Notes under the pieces: generated by a model
Databases searched by the model: none
Seen by the model: the letters and a program-made list of their open reading frames with translations, nothing else
Told to the model about the DNA's origin: nothing
Made by a program: the position numbers and the translations under genes
DNA from: Meiothermus sp.
GTDB lineage: Bacteria > Deinococcota > Deinococci > Deinococcales > Thermaceae
NCBI RefSeq assembly: GCF_026004075.1
Contig: NZ_BPIK01000002.1
Span: 124,001-188,000, forward strand
DNA: 64,000 nucleotides
Direction of reading: 5' to 3'
Part shown: in pieces, positions 44,871 to 53,469 of the stretch
How the letters are laid out: each line of letters opens with the position of its first letter
Numbering within the stretch: position 1 is the stretch's first letter

Positions 44871-44948
44871 TCATGAATGAAATATTTGCGAATCTACTTT
44901 TCACTCGCAAAACACCAAGGTTACAAACAGGACGATAAAATGGTGATT

Positions 44949-45359
44949 ATGGAAATTGTAGGCCTTCGCGGCGCACCCCAAGAAACCCTTCGAGCTCTCA
45001 AGGAAGCCCTGAAAGGCATTGACTTCCCCGAGGCCGTAGTGACCTATATCACCGACTGGCAGGATCAGCGGGCCAGGGCTCGTTTTGCCGTTTTTGTACG
45101 GCAGGGCAAACACCGCGTTTTGAGCCGGGATGCCTTCGGCCCGCGGTTCGGCCTCGAGGGCGACGCAGCCCTCAAAGAGCTAACCCTTTGGTTTATCGAA
45201 CGCGGCGTAACCGAGTTTAGGGAGGCTGTGATTCCCCCCTCCGAGTACGCCGCCTTGTTTGAGCTCGAGGCGGAAGAAGCCCAGAAGCTGATTGTGGCCA
45301 GCTCCAACCCCACCGACCCCGCGCTCTACGTCAAGCGGGAGTTCACCAGCCGCATGTAG
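44949..45359 (+). CDS. Uncharacterised protein divergent from marR
   Basis: This is 136 aa from ATG 44949; in-frame ATGs at 44940 and 44877 are possible. TAAAAT (44936-44941) ends 7 nt before 44949, in the leaderless pattern, which is why that start was chosen. The sequence (MEIVGLRGAPQETLRALKEALKG, VVTYITDWQDQRARARFAVFVRQGKHRVLSRDAFGPRFGLEGDA) has no signal peptide or membrane segment, and I recognise no family. It looks like a small alpha/beta cytosolic protein. Sharing of the MarR operator region suggests linked regulation. Confidence 0.65.
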   Translation: MEIVGLRGAPQETLRALKEALKGIDFPEAVVTYITDWQDQRARARFAVFVRQGKHRVLSRDAFGPRFGLEGDAALKELTLWFIERGVTEFREAVIPPSEYAALFELEAEEAQKLIVASSNPTDPALYVKREFTSRM

Positions 45360-45365
45360 CAGGCC

Positions 45366-45509
45366 GTTATACCATTTCCGCTTGAATCCTTCACCATTAG
45401 ACGTAGTCAGGAGGTGAAGGATTCAAGCCGACCGAAGGGAGTAGAAAAGCATTTCGGCGGTATCGTTTAGGCTTTCAAAAGTGACTGATACTGCCGAAAT
45501 GCGTATTAG
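45366..45509 (+). repeat. REP/MITE-like hairpin repeat, copy 3
   Basis: It has the same two-hairpin layout as copy 2. The second stem has changed on both sides (GGCGGTATC with GATACTGCC instead of GGTAGTATC with GATACTACC), which keeps one C-G pair and one G-U pair. The right end GTATTA supplies the TAA stop of the convergent DUF59 gene. Confidence 0.87.
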
Positions 45510-45835
45510 ACGTTGAAGCCAAACATCCGCATCTGGCGCTTGCCATCCTCGGTCATGCGGGCGGGTGTCCAGGGGGGCGTCCAGACAAAATCCACGTTTA
45601 CCGCATTGACGCCTTCCAGGCGCATGACCGCAATCTCGGCATCGGCCTTGACAATGTCCTGCGCGGGGCAGCCAATGGAGGTCAGGGTCATGGTGATGTC
45701 TACAATGCCCCCTTCCTTGACCTCGGCGTCGTAGACCAACCCCAGGTCCACCACGTTCACCGGAATCTCCGGGTCGCGCACAACCTTGAGGGCCTCCAGA
45801 ACCTGTTCTTTGGTGGGCAGCGTGGTCTCGCTCAT
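45506..45835 (-). CDS. MIP18/DUF59-family Fe-S assembly protein (PaaD/SufT-like)
   Basis: This 109-aa protein has VLEALKVVRDPEIPVNVVDLGLVYD, DITMTLTSIGCPAQDIVKADAE and VNVDFVWTPPWTPARMTEDGKRQMRMFGF. The DPE-x-x-x-N-VVDLGLVY and TSxGCP Cys are the core of the family, which helps insert Fe-S clusters (SufT, CIAO2/MIP18, PaaD). ATG 45835 has TACCAT ending 7 nt upstream. It is single; whether it serves general assembly or the phenylacetate epoxidase is open, although a PaaX gene is in this window. Confidence 0.85.
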   Translation of the reverse strand: MSETTLPTKEQVLEALKVVRDPEIPVNVVDLGLVYDAEVKEGGIVDITMTLTSIGCPAQDIVKADAEIAVMRLEGVNAVNVDFVWTPPWTPARMTEDGKRQMRMFGFNV

Positions 45836-45882
45836 GGCTCCCATGGTACTTTAGGCCGGGCCGGTTCATTCTGACCTATGTT

Positions 45883-45913
45883 GCAAAAAAAAAGAGCGAG
45901 CCCTCGCTCGCTC
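45883..45913 (-). terminator. Intrinsic terminator of the liv operon
   Basis: An 8-bp stem, GAGCGAGC (45894-45901) with GCTCGCTC (45906-45913), with a 4-nt loop is followed on the minus strand by nine T. It lies about 20 bp after the livF stop. Confidence 0.9.
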
Positions 45914-45932
45914 CTCCAAGCCATACCGGCCC

Positions 45933-46751
45933 TCACATAAAGCGCTTGCGCCGCCGGTAGCTCTTAACGTCCTTGAAGCTCTTGCGCCCGCCCGACTTGG
46001 CTACGCCTAAATAGAACTCCTTCACGTCGGGGTTGGTTTCCAGGTATTCCTTGGTGCCCTCGAGGGCAATCCGGCCCGACTCCATGATGTAGCCGTAGTG
46101 GGCCACCGAAAGGGCCACTCGAGCGTTCTGTTCCACCACCAGCACCGTCACGCCTTCCTCGGCGTTGATCTGGGCTACGATGTCGAAAATTTCCCGTACC
46201 AGCAGAGGGGCCAAACCCAAACTCGGCTCATCCAGTAGCAAAAGCTTGGGGTTGGCAAGAAGCGCCCGCCCAATGGCCAGCATCTGCTGCTCACCCCCCG
46301 AGCAGTAGCCCGCCAGGCGGTTTTTGATCAGGGCCAGCTTGGGAAAGTAGTGGTAGATGCGCCCCAAGTCCTCCTTCACCTTGGCTCCATCCCGCCGGGT
46401 CGCCGAGCCCACCCGCAGGTTTTCCTCCACCGTCAGGTGCTTGAACACCCGCCGTCCCTCCGGCACCTGCACAATGCCCTTTAGCACAATCTGCTCGGGC
46501 GGCTTGTTGGCAATGTTTTCGCCCCGGTACAGGATGGAGCCCGCCACCACCTTGCCGTCCTCGGGCACCAGTAACCCCGAGATGGCCCGCAGGGTGGTGG
46601 TTTTTCCAGCTCCGTTGGGGCCCAGCAAAGCGGTAATCTGACCTTCAGGCACCTTCAGCGATACCCCGCGTAGCACCTGGATGATGTCCTTGTACACCAC
46701 CTCGATGTTGTTGACTTCCAGTAGGATGTTCCCAAGGTCTTCGGGGCGCAT
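45933..46751 (-). CDS. livF: Branched-chain amino acid-type ABC ATPase LivF
   Basis: This is 272 aa. Walker A is GPNGAGKTTTLRAISGLL, the signature YCSGGEQQMLAIGRALLANPKLLLLDEPSLGLAPLLV (Walker B), and VLVVEQNARVALSVAHYGYIMESGRI is the LivF-type switch region. About 30 C-terminal residues beyond the usual end are strongly basic (GGRKSFKDVKSYRRRKRF). It is the last gene of a six-gene minus-strand operon and is followed by a strong terminator. Confidence 0.93.
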   Translation of the reverse strand: MRPEDLGNILLEVNNIEVVYKDIIQVLRGVSLKVPEGQITALLGPNGAGKTTTLRAISGLLVPEDGKVVAGSILYRGENIANKPPEQIVLKGIVQVPEGRRVFKHLTVEENLRVGSATRRDGAKVKEDLGRIYHYFPKLALIKNRLAGYCSGGEQQMLAIGRALLANPKLLLLDEPSLGLAPLLVREIFDIVAQINAEEGVTVLVVEQNARVALSVAHYGYIMESGRIALEGTKEYLETNPDVKEFYLGVAKSGGRKSFKDVKSYRRRKRFM

Positions 46752-46825
46752 ATCACCTCACAGGAAATTGAAGGCCAAAAGCATCGAGCATAGGTCTGCC
46801 TTTGGCCTTCAGCTTTTTGCCTCCT

Positions 46826-48034
46826 TTAGGGGTTCCGTACCTGCCGGAACAGCGCCGAGGTAAAGGGGTCGGTTACCGGAACAAACTTACCGCCTTTGGC
46901 CTCCAACACCCGCAGGCCCTCGGCCCCAGTCTGCTCGGTACGGGTAAAGTCAATCTCGATACCTGCCTTGGTCGAAACCGCAAAGCCGGGCTTGAAGGCG
47001 TTGGGGCCGTTCATACCAATAATAGCCTGGTAAACGGTCTCGTTGTCTATGCGCCCATTAAAACGCTGGGCCGCCCGCTTCATGGCCTCTACCGCAATGG
47101 CCGCTGCCAACATCCCGGCGGTGTAGTTGGTGGAGTTGAGGATATCGGCGCTGCGGTTGTATTTTTGGGCTAGTTGTTTCTGCAGGTTGATGCCAGGGGC
47201 GTTCTCGTCCAGGGTATAGTAGCTGCTGGCCCACAAGAAGCCTTCGGCCGCATCGCCTGCCAGGCGAATCAGGTCAGCGCCACCGGTATAAACCGCCCCC
47301 ATCTGCTTAATCTTTTTGTCCAGGCCCAAGCGCTTCGCGTCCTTGAGAATGTTGGCCACCGGCCCGGCTACATTTTGGTGGATGATGAACTGAGCACCAG
47401 CCGCATCAAGGGCCCGCAGCAAAGCAGTATTGTCCAGGTTTCCACCACCCACCTCCCGTACATCCACAATGGTCTGCCCCAACCGCTGGGCAGCCCGGCG
47501 GGCATGGTCTACCACTGCCCGCCCAAAGGGGCTGGGGTTAACCACCAGGGCAATCTTGGCATTCTTAGTGGTGCGGTTGATGTACTCCATCAGCGCCACC
47601 ACCTGCTCGGAGTAGCTGCTTACTGGCAAGAACATGTACTGGTTGTTGGGTGGGTCAATCAGGCCAATATGGGCCGAAGCCGGAATGGTGGGCATCTTCA
47701 CTTCGTTGATGAGGGGCTTGAGTTGCAGCATGGCCCCAGTGGAGTAGCCCAGATAAATAGCTGGCTTGGCCCGATCCAGGGCTTCTTCAAAGATACGCTG
47801 AGTATTGGGGTTCTGGTACTGGTCGTCACGCACCGTGCAGTTCAGGGTTACGTTGGGAATCAGCTTTTGCTCGTTGGCATACTTGCAGTAATCCTCAATG
47901 CCCGCCCCATACGGCCCCCCCACATCCGAAGTAGGGCCGGTTATGGCCCCCGACCACAGCAGGTTCACCGTGCGCCCCTGGGCCATGGCCAGCCCCAGGC
48001 ATGCCACCGTTGCTAACACTATTGCTCGCTTCAT
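46826..48034 (-). CDS. livJ: LivJ-type periplasmic binding protein
   Basis: This 402-aa protein has signal peptide MKRAIVLATVACLGLAMAQ. It is a type 1 periplasmic binding fold: LLWSGAITGPTSDVGGPYGAGIEDYCKYANEQ, GYSTGAMLQLKPLINEVKMPTIPASAH, FPVSSYSEQ-like LPVSSYSEQVVALMEYI. Proteins of this subgroup bind amino acids, amides or aromatic/short-chain acids. It sits between livM and livF. The presence of an acyl-CoA ligase in the operon favours an organic acid ligand, by inference. GAGGAGGCAAC precedes the ATG. Confidence 0.88.
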   Translation of the reverse strand: MKRAIVLATVACLGLAMAQGRTVNLLWSGAITGPTSDVGGPYGAGIEDYCKYANEQKLIPNVTLNCTVRDDQYQNPNTQRIFEEALDRAKPAIYLGYSTGAMLQLKPLINEVKMPTIPASAHIGLIDPPNNQYMFLPVSSYSEQVVALMEYINRTTKNAKIALVVNPSPFGRAVVDHARRAAQRLGQTIVDVREVGGGNLDNTALLRALDAAGAQFIIHQNVAGPVANILKDAKRLGLDKKIKQMGAVYTGGADLIRLAGDAAEGFLWASSYYTLDENAPGINLQKQLAQKYNRSADILNSTNYTAGMLAAAIAVEAMKRAAQRFNGRIDNETVYQAIIGMNGPNAFKPGFAVSTKAGIEIDFTRTEQTGAEGLRVLEAKGGKFVPVTDPFTSALFRQVRNP

Positions 48035-48135
48035 GTTGCCTCCTCTGCTCTGTTTACTTCAGCTCTGATTGCAACGCGCTTAACGCGATGTTGCCCATCT
48101 CGACGGGAGAATACATTTGCTTCACTCCCCAGCAG

Positions 48136-49212
48136 CTAGTACTTAAACGGCCACGTTCGGAAATAGCTTCGCAAAAGCCGCCACCAGTTGTACAAGCCCC
48201 TTGGCTCGAAAACCAGGAACAGCACGATCACCAGGCCAAAGGAAAGGGGCAGCAGGGCCGAGGCCACATCCACACCCGCTGGAGTGATGCTCTGGATGAA
48301 GGCGTTGGACTTCATCCACTCAGAGAGGCGCTCCATGTAGAGCCGCAAGAACTCGATAAAGGCCGGGCCCAGTAGGCTACCCACCACAGTGCCCAGCCCG
48401 CCCACAATGGCCATGGCCAGGAGTGCCACCGAGCGGCCCAGGGTAAACTCTTCAACCACCACCGCCCGCTGCATATAGGCCAGCAAGCCTCCGGCCACCC
48501 CGCCATAAAAGGCCCCCAGGGCAAACGCCATGAGCTTGGTGCGGCCCGGATCCATGCCCATGGCATCGGCTGCGCGGTCGTTATCGCGCACGGCGATAAG
48601 CGCCCGGCCATACTTGCCCCTTAGCAGGTTGCGCCAGGCTATCACCATAAGCACCAGCACGAACAAAATTACGTAGTACCAGAAGTAGTTGTGGTTGCGG
48701 AAACCGATTTCCAGGCCCAAAAAGTTGCGCATCTCCACCGGAATGGCCGCCCCCTGTGCCAGGGCCGGGCTGCGCCCCACCACCCAGACGAAAATCTCTT
48801 GGAAGGCCAGCGTGGCCAGCGCCAGGTAGAGGTGTTTGACCCGAAGGCTGGGAATCCCCACGATGAACCCGACGATGGCCGCCGTAAAACCACCCAGGGG
48901 GATGGTCAGCCAGAAGGGCAGGCTGGGTGCACTCAGGGCCACCGTATAGGCCCCTACCCCCATGAACGCTGCCTGTCCCACACTGATCAGGCCCGCGTAG
49001 CCGGTGGTGATGTTGAGCCCCAGCACCGCAATGGCGTAAATCAGGATGAAGTTGAGCACCAGCACCTGTGAGCGCTCCAAAAACATGGGCAGGACACACA
49101 GGGCCACCAGCAGCAACACCACCGAGACAATCTCGCGGTAGTTGGCAAAAATGGTGGTGTCCTGCACGTAGGAGGTGCGGTAGTTGCCGGTCTGGGCCCA
49201 GGGGTTACGCAT
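48136..49212 (-). CDS. livM: LivM-type ABC permease
   Basis: This 358-aa inner-membrane protein shows IYAIAVLGLNITTGYAGLISVGQAAFMGVGAYTVAL, the LivM hallmark, and RDNDRAADAMGMDPGRTKLMAFALGAFYGGVAGGL as the ATPase contact region. ATG 49212 (MRNPWAQTGNYRTSYVQD) has GGAGG at 5 nt; an upstream ATG at 49239 would include that SD. It follows livH by 111 bp. Confidence 0.92.
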   Translation of the reverse strand: MRNPWAQTGNYRTSYVQDTTIFANYREIVSVVLLLVALCVLPMFLERSQVLVLNFILIYAIAVLGLNITTGYAGLISVGQAAFMGVGAYTVALSAPSLPFWLTIPLGGFTAAIVGFIVGIPSLRVKHLYLALATLAFQEIFVWVVGRSPALAQGAAIPVEMRNFLGLEIGFRNHNYFWYYVILFVLVLMVIAWRNLLRGKYGRALIAVRDNDRAADAMGMDPGRTKLMAFALGAFYGGVAGGLLAYMQRAVVVEEFTLGRSVALLAMAIVGGLGTVVGSLLGPAFIEFLRLYMERLSEWMKSNAFIQSITPAGVDVASALLPLSFGLVIVLFLVFEPRGLYNWWRLLRSYFRTWPFKY

Positions 49213-49323
49213 GGGCACCTCCGGTGCGGCAAAGTGCAAGCTTCGATGGTTGGCTCATATCAACTCTGCGCGTCCGAGGGACGTTTTCCCAACCTTTTGA
49301 GCCACTCATTACCAGGCTTGGAA

Positions 49324-50232
49324 TCATACCCGCTCGATCTCCTCGGTGCCAAACAGTCCGTGTGGCTTGAACCAAAGCATGACCAGCAGCACCACAAAGG
49401 GCATCACGTATTGCGAACCACCCCCCACCAGTCCAATCTGGCTGAAGAGGCCATCCAGGTAGGCAGTGGAAAAAGACTGCAAGATACCGATGACGATACC
49501 CCCCACCACCGCACCCGGCACCGAGTCCAAACCGCCCAGAATTACAGCGGGGAACACCGCCAGACCAATGGCGATAAGGCCATCCTGGTTCAAGCCCGAG
49601 ACCGTCCCCACCACAATACCGGCTGCGGCTGCAGTCAGACCAGCCACCGCCCAGGCCAGCGCAAACACCCGCTGCACCGAGACCCCCACGCTCATTGCGG
49701 CCATCTGGTCGTCGGCCACAGCCCGCATCGAGACCCCCAGCACCGAGCGCTGGAAGAACCAGCCAAAAAGCAGCAAGAAAACCACGGTGAAGCCAATGGC
49801 CAGAAGCTGCGGGTACGAGATGTTGATGGCCCCCAGATTGAGCCCTCCTGCGGGCAAAAAAGCCGGGAAGGTAAAGTTGCCCGAGCCAAAGGGGGTGAGG
49901 TACATCAGCCCGTCTAACACGCTGGCCAGCCCAATGGTCACCATGATGACCGAGATAATCGGCTGGCCCACCATCCGGCGCAAAAATACCCGCTCTACCA
50001 GAAAGCCCAGCCCCGCCGTCAGCAGCATGGCGGCCAGCGCTGCCAGCCATATGGGGAGTTTGATCCAGACCGCCAGGGCATAGGCCATGAAAGCCCCAAT
50101 GGCAATAAACTGACCGTTGGCAAAGTTAATAACCCGGCTGGACTTGTAAATCAGCACAAATCCCAGCGCTGCCAGGGCGTATATGCAGCCCACGGCCACA
50201 CCAGAAATGAGGTTTTGCATAAAGTCAATCAC
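49324..50232 (-). CDS. livH: LivH-type ABC permease
   Basis: This 302-aa protein shows NLISGVAVGCIYALAALGFVLIYKSSRVINFANGQFIAIGAFM, the conserved LivH start, and MRAVADDQMAAMSVGVSVQRVFALAWAVAGLTAAAAG near the middle. It forms the membrane channel with LivM. The ATG lies 1 bp after the stop of the acyl-CoA ligase gene, so translation is probably coupled. Confidence 0.92.
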   Translation of the reverse strand: MIDFMQNLISGVAVGCIYALAALGFVLIYKSSRVINFANGQFIAIGAFMAYALAVWIKLPIWLAALAAMLLTAGLGFLVERVFLRRMVGQPIISVIMVTIGLASVLDGLMYLTPFGSGNFTFPAFLPAGGLNLGAINISYPQLLAIGFTVVFLLLFGWFFQRSVLGVSMRAVADDQMAAMSVGVSVQRVFALAWAVAGLTAAAAGIVVGTVSGLNQDGLIAIGLAVFPAVILGGLDSVPGAVVGGIVIGILQSFSTAYLDGLFSQIGLVGGGSQYVMPFVVLLVMLWFKPHGLFGTEEIERV

Positions 50233-50233
50233 A

Positions 50234-52174
50234 CTACACCCCCACCAATTCGGGCTTTCCGTCGGCCTCGAGCACCCGTACCTCCACCGAGACTTTTTGC
50301 ACCGTGCCGTCCTGGTATTTGAACTCGGTATCTACCTGTACTTTGTCGGTGCCGCCATACAGCGCATCCACAATGGGCTGGTAGCGCTGCATGATGAACT
50401 TCCGGCGCACCTTGCCGGTGCGGGTTAGCTCGTCGTCGTCGGCGTCGAGCAGCTTATAGAGCAGCACGAAGCGCTGAATGCGCAGGTGCTCGGGCAGCCC
50501 CTCATTGACGGTCTGGACCTCCTTGCGGATGAGTTCGGCCACCTGCGGTTTTTGCGAGAGGTCAATGTAGGTGGTGTAGGCAATCCGGTTGTCCTCGGCC
50601 CATTTGCCCGCGGTCTGCGGGTCTACGTTGATGAAAGCGGTTAGGAAGGGCTTCTGGTCCCCAAAGACCACCGCTTCTTTGATGTAGGGGCTAAACTTGA
50701 GTTTGTTCTCGATAAACTGCGGACTGAACATCTGCTGGGTACTGGTGTGCATCACATCCGATACCCGGTCAATTACCACCAGGTGCCCTTCAGGCGTGAG
50801 GTAGCCGGCGTCACCGGTGTGCAACCAGCCATCGGCAAAGGTCTCGGCGGTGGCCTCGGGATTCTGCCAGTAGCCCGCCACCACCGCGTCCGACCGGCAT
50901 AGAATTTCGCCGCGCTCACTGATTTTTACCTCGCCGCCGGGAATGGGAACCCCCACTGTGTCGGCCCGCACATCGCCGTCGCGGTGCACGAAAGCAATCC
51001 CGATAATCTCGGTCTGGCCGTAGATTTGCTTGAGGTTGACCCCAATGGCGTGGTAAAAGCGGAAGACATCCGGGCCCAGCGCCGCCCCCCCGGTATAGGC
51101 CCGGCGCAGCCGCAAAAAGCCGAGCTGGTCGCGCAAGGGCTTGAACATAATCTGGTCGGCGAACCAGTAGGCCAGGCGCAATCCTAGGGGCATGGGTTTA
51201 CCGCGCATGCGATAGTCGGCGGCGCGGTAGCCAATTTTGAGCATCTGCTGGTAGACCCAACGGTTGAAGGCGTAGGTCTCGGAGATGCGCACCCAGATCT
51301 GGCTCTGTGTACCCTCCCAGACCCTGGGCGGGCTGAACATCACGTGCGGCCCGATCTCCTTGAGGTCGCTCATGGCGGTCTCCACCGACTCGGGCATGTT
51401 GACGGCAAACCCACCGGCCAGGGCCATCCCCACCGACATCATCTGCTCACCAATCCAGGCGAAGGGCAGGAACGACAGGTAGTCATCGGTGGGCTTTAGA
51501 GGGTCAATCTCCTGCAGCGCCACCCCCATGTGCAGCAGGTTGCGGTGCCGCAGCATGGCGGCCTTGGGGCGGCCCGTGGTGCCGGAGGTGAGCGAGAGGT
51601 GGCAAACGTCCTCGGGATGGCCCTGAGCGATGCGTTCCTCAACGGCCTGGGGGTGCTTCTGCAGGTATTCCTCGCCCAGCCGCTCCACCTCGTCGAAGCC
51701 GATAATCCAGGGGTCGTCGCGGTAGGCCCGCATCCCCCTGGGGTCTTCGTAGATGACCTTACGCACGCTGGGAATTTCGCTGCGGATTTCCAGGAGTTTG
51801 TCTACTTGCTCCTGGTCTTCGGCCACCACGAAGGCTGCCCCGGTGTACGAGAGCACATAGGCGATCTCGGGGGGCAGTGAAGACTGATACACACCCACCG
51901 AGATGCCCCCTAGAGCCTGCGTGGCCAGTTCGGCGTAGAGCCACTCGGGGATGTTGTCGGCAATTACCGCCAGCCGCTCCCCTTTTTCAAAGCCCAGGGC
52001 CAGAAGTCCCGCAGCGAAACGGGTCACGTGGCGGTAGTAGTCGGCAAAGGTGATCTCGTTCCAGATGCCCAGATCCTTCTCGCGGATAGCCACCTGTTTG
52101 GGCATCGCTTTAGCCCGCATTTGCAGCACTTGCGGGAGGGTGTATTTCTTGAGTTCGTAGCCCGAAGGCATCAT
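50234..52174 (-). CDS. Long-chain/aryl acyl-CoA synthetase (AMP-forming) within the liv operon
   Basis: This 646-aa ANL enzyme has the AMP-binding motif LSLTSGTTGRPKAAMLRHRNLL, GGAALGPDVFRFYHAIGVNLKQIYGQTE (A5), DGWLHTGDAGYLTPEGHLVVIDR (A7/A8), and TGKVRRKFIM with the A10 Lys. The size matches FadD15/long-chain types. It activates a carboxylic acid with ATP and CoA. Start ATG 52174 has AGAGG at 6 nt (ATG 52171 is equally possible). Placement between livG and livH suggests that the acid carried by the transporter is trapped as its CoA thioester. Confidence 0.88.
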   Translation of the reverse strand: MMPSGYELKKYTLPQVLQMRAKAMPKQVAIREKDLGIWNEITFADYYRHVTRFAAGLLALGFEKGERLAVIADNIPEWLYAELATQALGGISVGVYQSSLPPEIAYVLSYTGAAFVVAEDQEQVDKLLEIRSEIPSVRKVIYEDPRGMRAYRDDPWIIGFDEVERLGEEYLQKHPQAVEERIAQGHPEDVCHLSLTSGTTGRPKAAMLRHRNLLHMGVALQEIDPLKPTDDYLSFLPFAWIGEQMMSVGMALAGGFAVNMPESVETAMSDLKEIGPHVMFSPPRVWEGTQSQIWVRISETYAFNRWVYQQMLKIGYRAADYRMRGKPMPLGLRLAYWFADQIMFKPLRDQLGFLRLRRAYTGGAALGPDVFRFYHAIGVNLKQIYGQTEIIGIAFVHRDGDVRADTVGVPIPGGEVKISERGEILCRSDAVVAGYWQNPEATAETFADGWLHTGDAGYLTPEGHLVVIDRVSDVMHTSTQQMFSPQFIENKLKFSPYIKEAVVFGDQKPFLTAFINVDPQTAGKWAEDNRIAYTTYIDLSQKPQVAELIRKEVQTVNEGLPEHLRIQRFVLLYKLLDADDDELTRTGKVRRKFIMQRYQPIVDALYGGTDKVQVDTEFKYQDGTVQKVSVEVRVLEADGKPELVGV

Positions 52175-52288
52175 GGTTGACCTCTGAAGAGCGGGTAAAG
52201 GCGAAAAAAGAGAAAGGTGGAAAGAGGTAAGCAAAGGCCTTTGAATTCCCTTTTATCTTTGCTCTTTCCCCTTTCCACGCCTCTCGCT

Positions 52289-53059
52289 TTATGCCACATG
52301 ATCCACCCCCACATAGGCCTCCTGTACCCGCGGGTTCTGGCTGACCTCCTCGGGCAAGCCGGAAGCGATGACCTGACCGAAATCCAGCACATACACCCGG
52401 TCGGAGATGTCCATCACCACGCCCAGGTCGTGCTCGATGAGGATGATGGTGGTGCCCCGTTCGGCCCGGATATCCAGGATGAAGCGCACCATGTCTTCTT
52501 TTTCTTCCAGGGTCATGCCAGCCATGGGCTCGTCCAGCAGCAAGAGCTTGGGCGAGAGGGCCAGGGCACGGGCCACCTCGACCCGCTTGCGCACCCCGTA
52601 GGGCAGGTCGCCCACCAGGGCTTTGCGGTAGGGCTCGAGCTCCATGAAATCTATAATCTCTTCGCAAAAACGGCGGTTCTCCACCCCCACCCGCATGGCC
52701 CGGCCATAGATCAGAATGTTGTCCAGCAGGTTGTAATGGCCAAAGGTATGGCGGGCCATCAGGAGGTTCTCCAGCACCGACATGCCGGTGAATAATTCGA
52801 TATTTTGGAAAGCCCGGGCAATGCCAAATTTTGTGACCTGGTGTGGCGAGGCGTGGGTCAGGTCGTGGCCCTCAAAGGTAATGCGGCCCGCGCTGGGGTG
52901 GTAGAAACCGGAGATGCAGTTAAGCAGGCTGGTCTTGCCCGCGCCGTTGGGGCCAATCACCGAAACCAGCTCGCCCTGGGCGACCTCGAGGGAAACGTCG
53001 CTCAACGCTTTTACCCCGCCAAAGTTTAGTGAAACGTGTTCTACCTTGAGCTGCACCAA
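52289..53059 (-). CDS. livG: Branched-chain amino acid-type ABC ATPase LivG
   Basis: This 256-aa protein has VSVIGPNGAGKTSLLNCISGFYHP (Walker A), LPYGVRKRVEVARALALSPKLLLLDEPMAGMTLEEKEDMVRFI (signature and Walker B) and IILIEHDLGVVMDISDRVYVLDFG. The LPYG signature and EHDMxxVM motif are typical of LivG. It is the first gene of the liv-acyl-CoA ligase operon, with AGGAGG upstream of the ATG and a 5' leader of about 80 nt. Confidence 0.92.
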   Translation of the reverse strand: MVQLKVEHVSLNFGGVKALSDVSLEVAQGELVSVIGPNGAGKTSLLNCISGFYHPSAGRITFEGHDLTHASPHQVTKFGIARAFQNIELFTGMSVLENLLMARHTFGHYNLLDNILIYGRAMRVGVENRRFCEEIIDFMELEPYRKALVGDLPYGVRKRVEVARALALSPKLLLLDEPMAGMTLEEKEDMVRFILDIRAERGTTIILIEHDLGVVMDISDRVYVLDFGQVIASGLPEEVSQNPRVQEAYVGVDHVA

Positions 53060-53122
53060 GCCTCCTGAAACTTCCTAATGAACACCTCTAAGGCGCGTCG
53101 CTTTCGTTGCCCAAATGACTAA

Positions 53123-53136
53123 CAAACGAGCGTTTG
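53123..53136. promoter_or_regulatory. TetR/PaaR-like palindromic operator
   Basis: CAAACGAGCGTTTG is a perfect dyad (AAACG-AG-CGTTT with flanking C/G) lying about +4 to +17 from the predicted liv transcription start. It fits the Thermus PaaR consensus as I remember it (CNAACGNNCGTTNG). A bound repressor would block the operon. Confidence 0.6.
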
Positions 53137-53146
53137 GTTGGGGCTG

Positions 53147-53176
53147 AGTATACCGATGGGCCCTGTGGTATGTCAA
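53147..53176 (-). promoter_or_regulatory. Promoter of the livG-acsL-livHMJF operon
   Basis: On the minus strand TTGACA (53171-53176) and TATACT (53147-53152) are separated by 18 bp, close to the sigma-70 consensus. Transcription would start near 53140. Confidence 0.8.
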
Positions 53177-53469
53177 CGCTTTACGGCTTGACATGCAAAA
53201 AAACGTTATATTGCAGGTATTGCACAAAACCTTGGTTTTTTGTCATGGGAGCGGTTCCCGGCAACAACCCGCGCCAAGCAACCCACATCCTAGTTCCGTC
53301 GCAGGGATCACTTCAAAAGGCTCAGAAACTCCCTACCTTCCCATCTCTTCGGCCCTCGGCCCTACCCCCGCTTCCCGCTTTTGGGTGAGTGTGCTACACT
53401 TTTGGGGTTGCCTGGCTCGACCCGGCAGGATATCTCATCTGGCCTCGCAGCCAGTTTTTGGAGGAAGCG
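53177..53469. other. Intergenic region upstream of rpmH
   Basis: No coding frame is supported. TACACT at 53395-53400 is a likely -10 box for rpmH, and GGAGGAAGC lies 4 nt before its ATG. A direct repeat TTGCA (53211 and 53220) and the TTGACA at 53188-53193 are present, but no -10 box at good spacing follows the latter. No cluster of DnaA boxes was found here. Confidence 0.4.

Noticed and set aside
53177-53469. Possible replication origin next to rpmH
   Set aside because: rpmH is near oriC in many bacteria, but I found no DnaA-box cluster, AT-rich unwinding region or dnaA/dnaN here.
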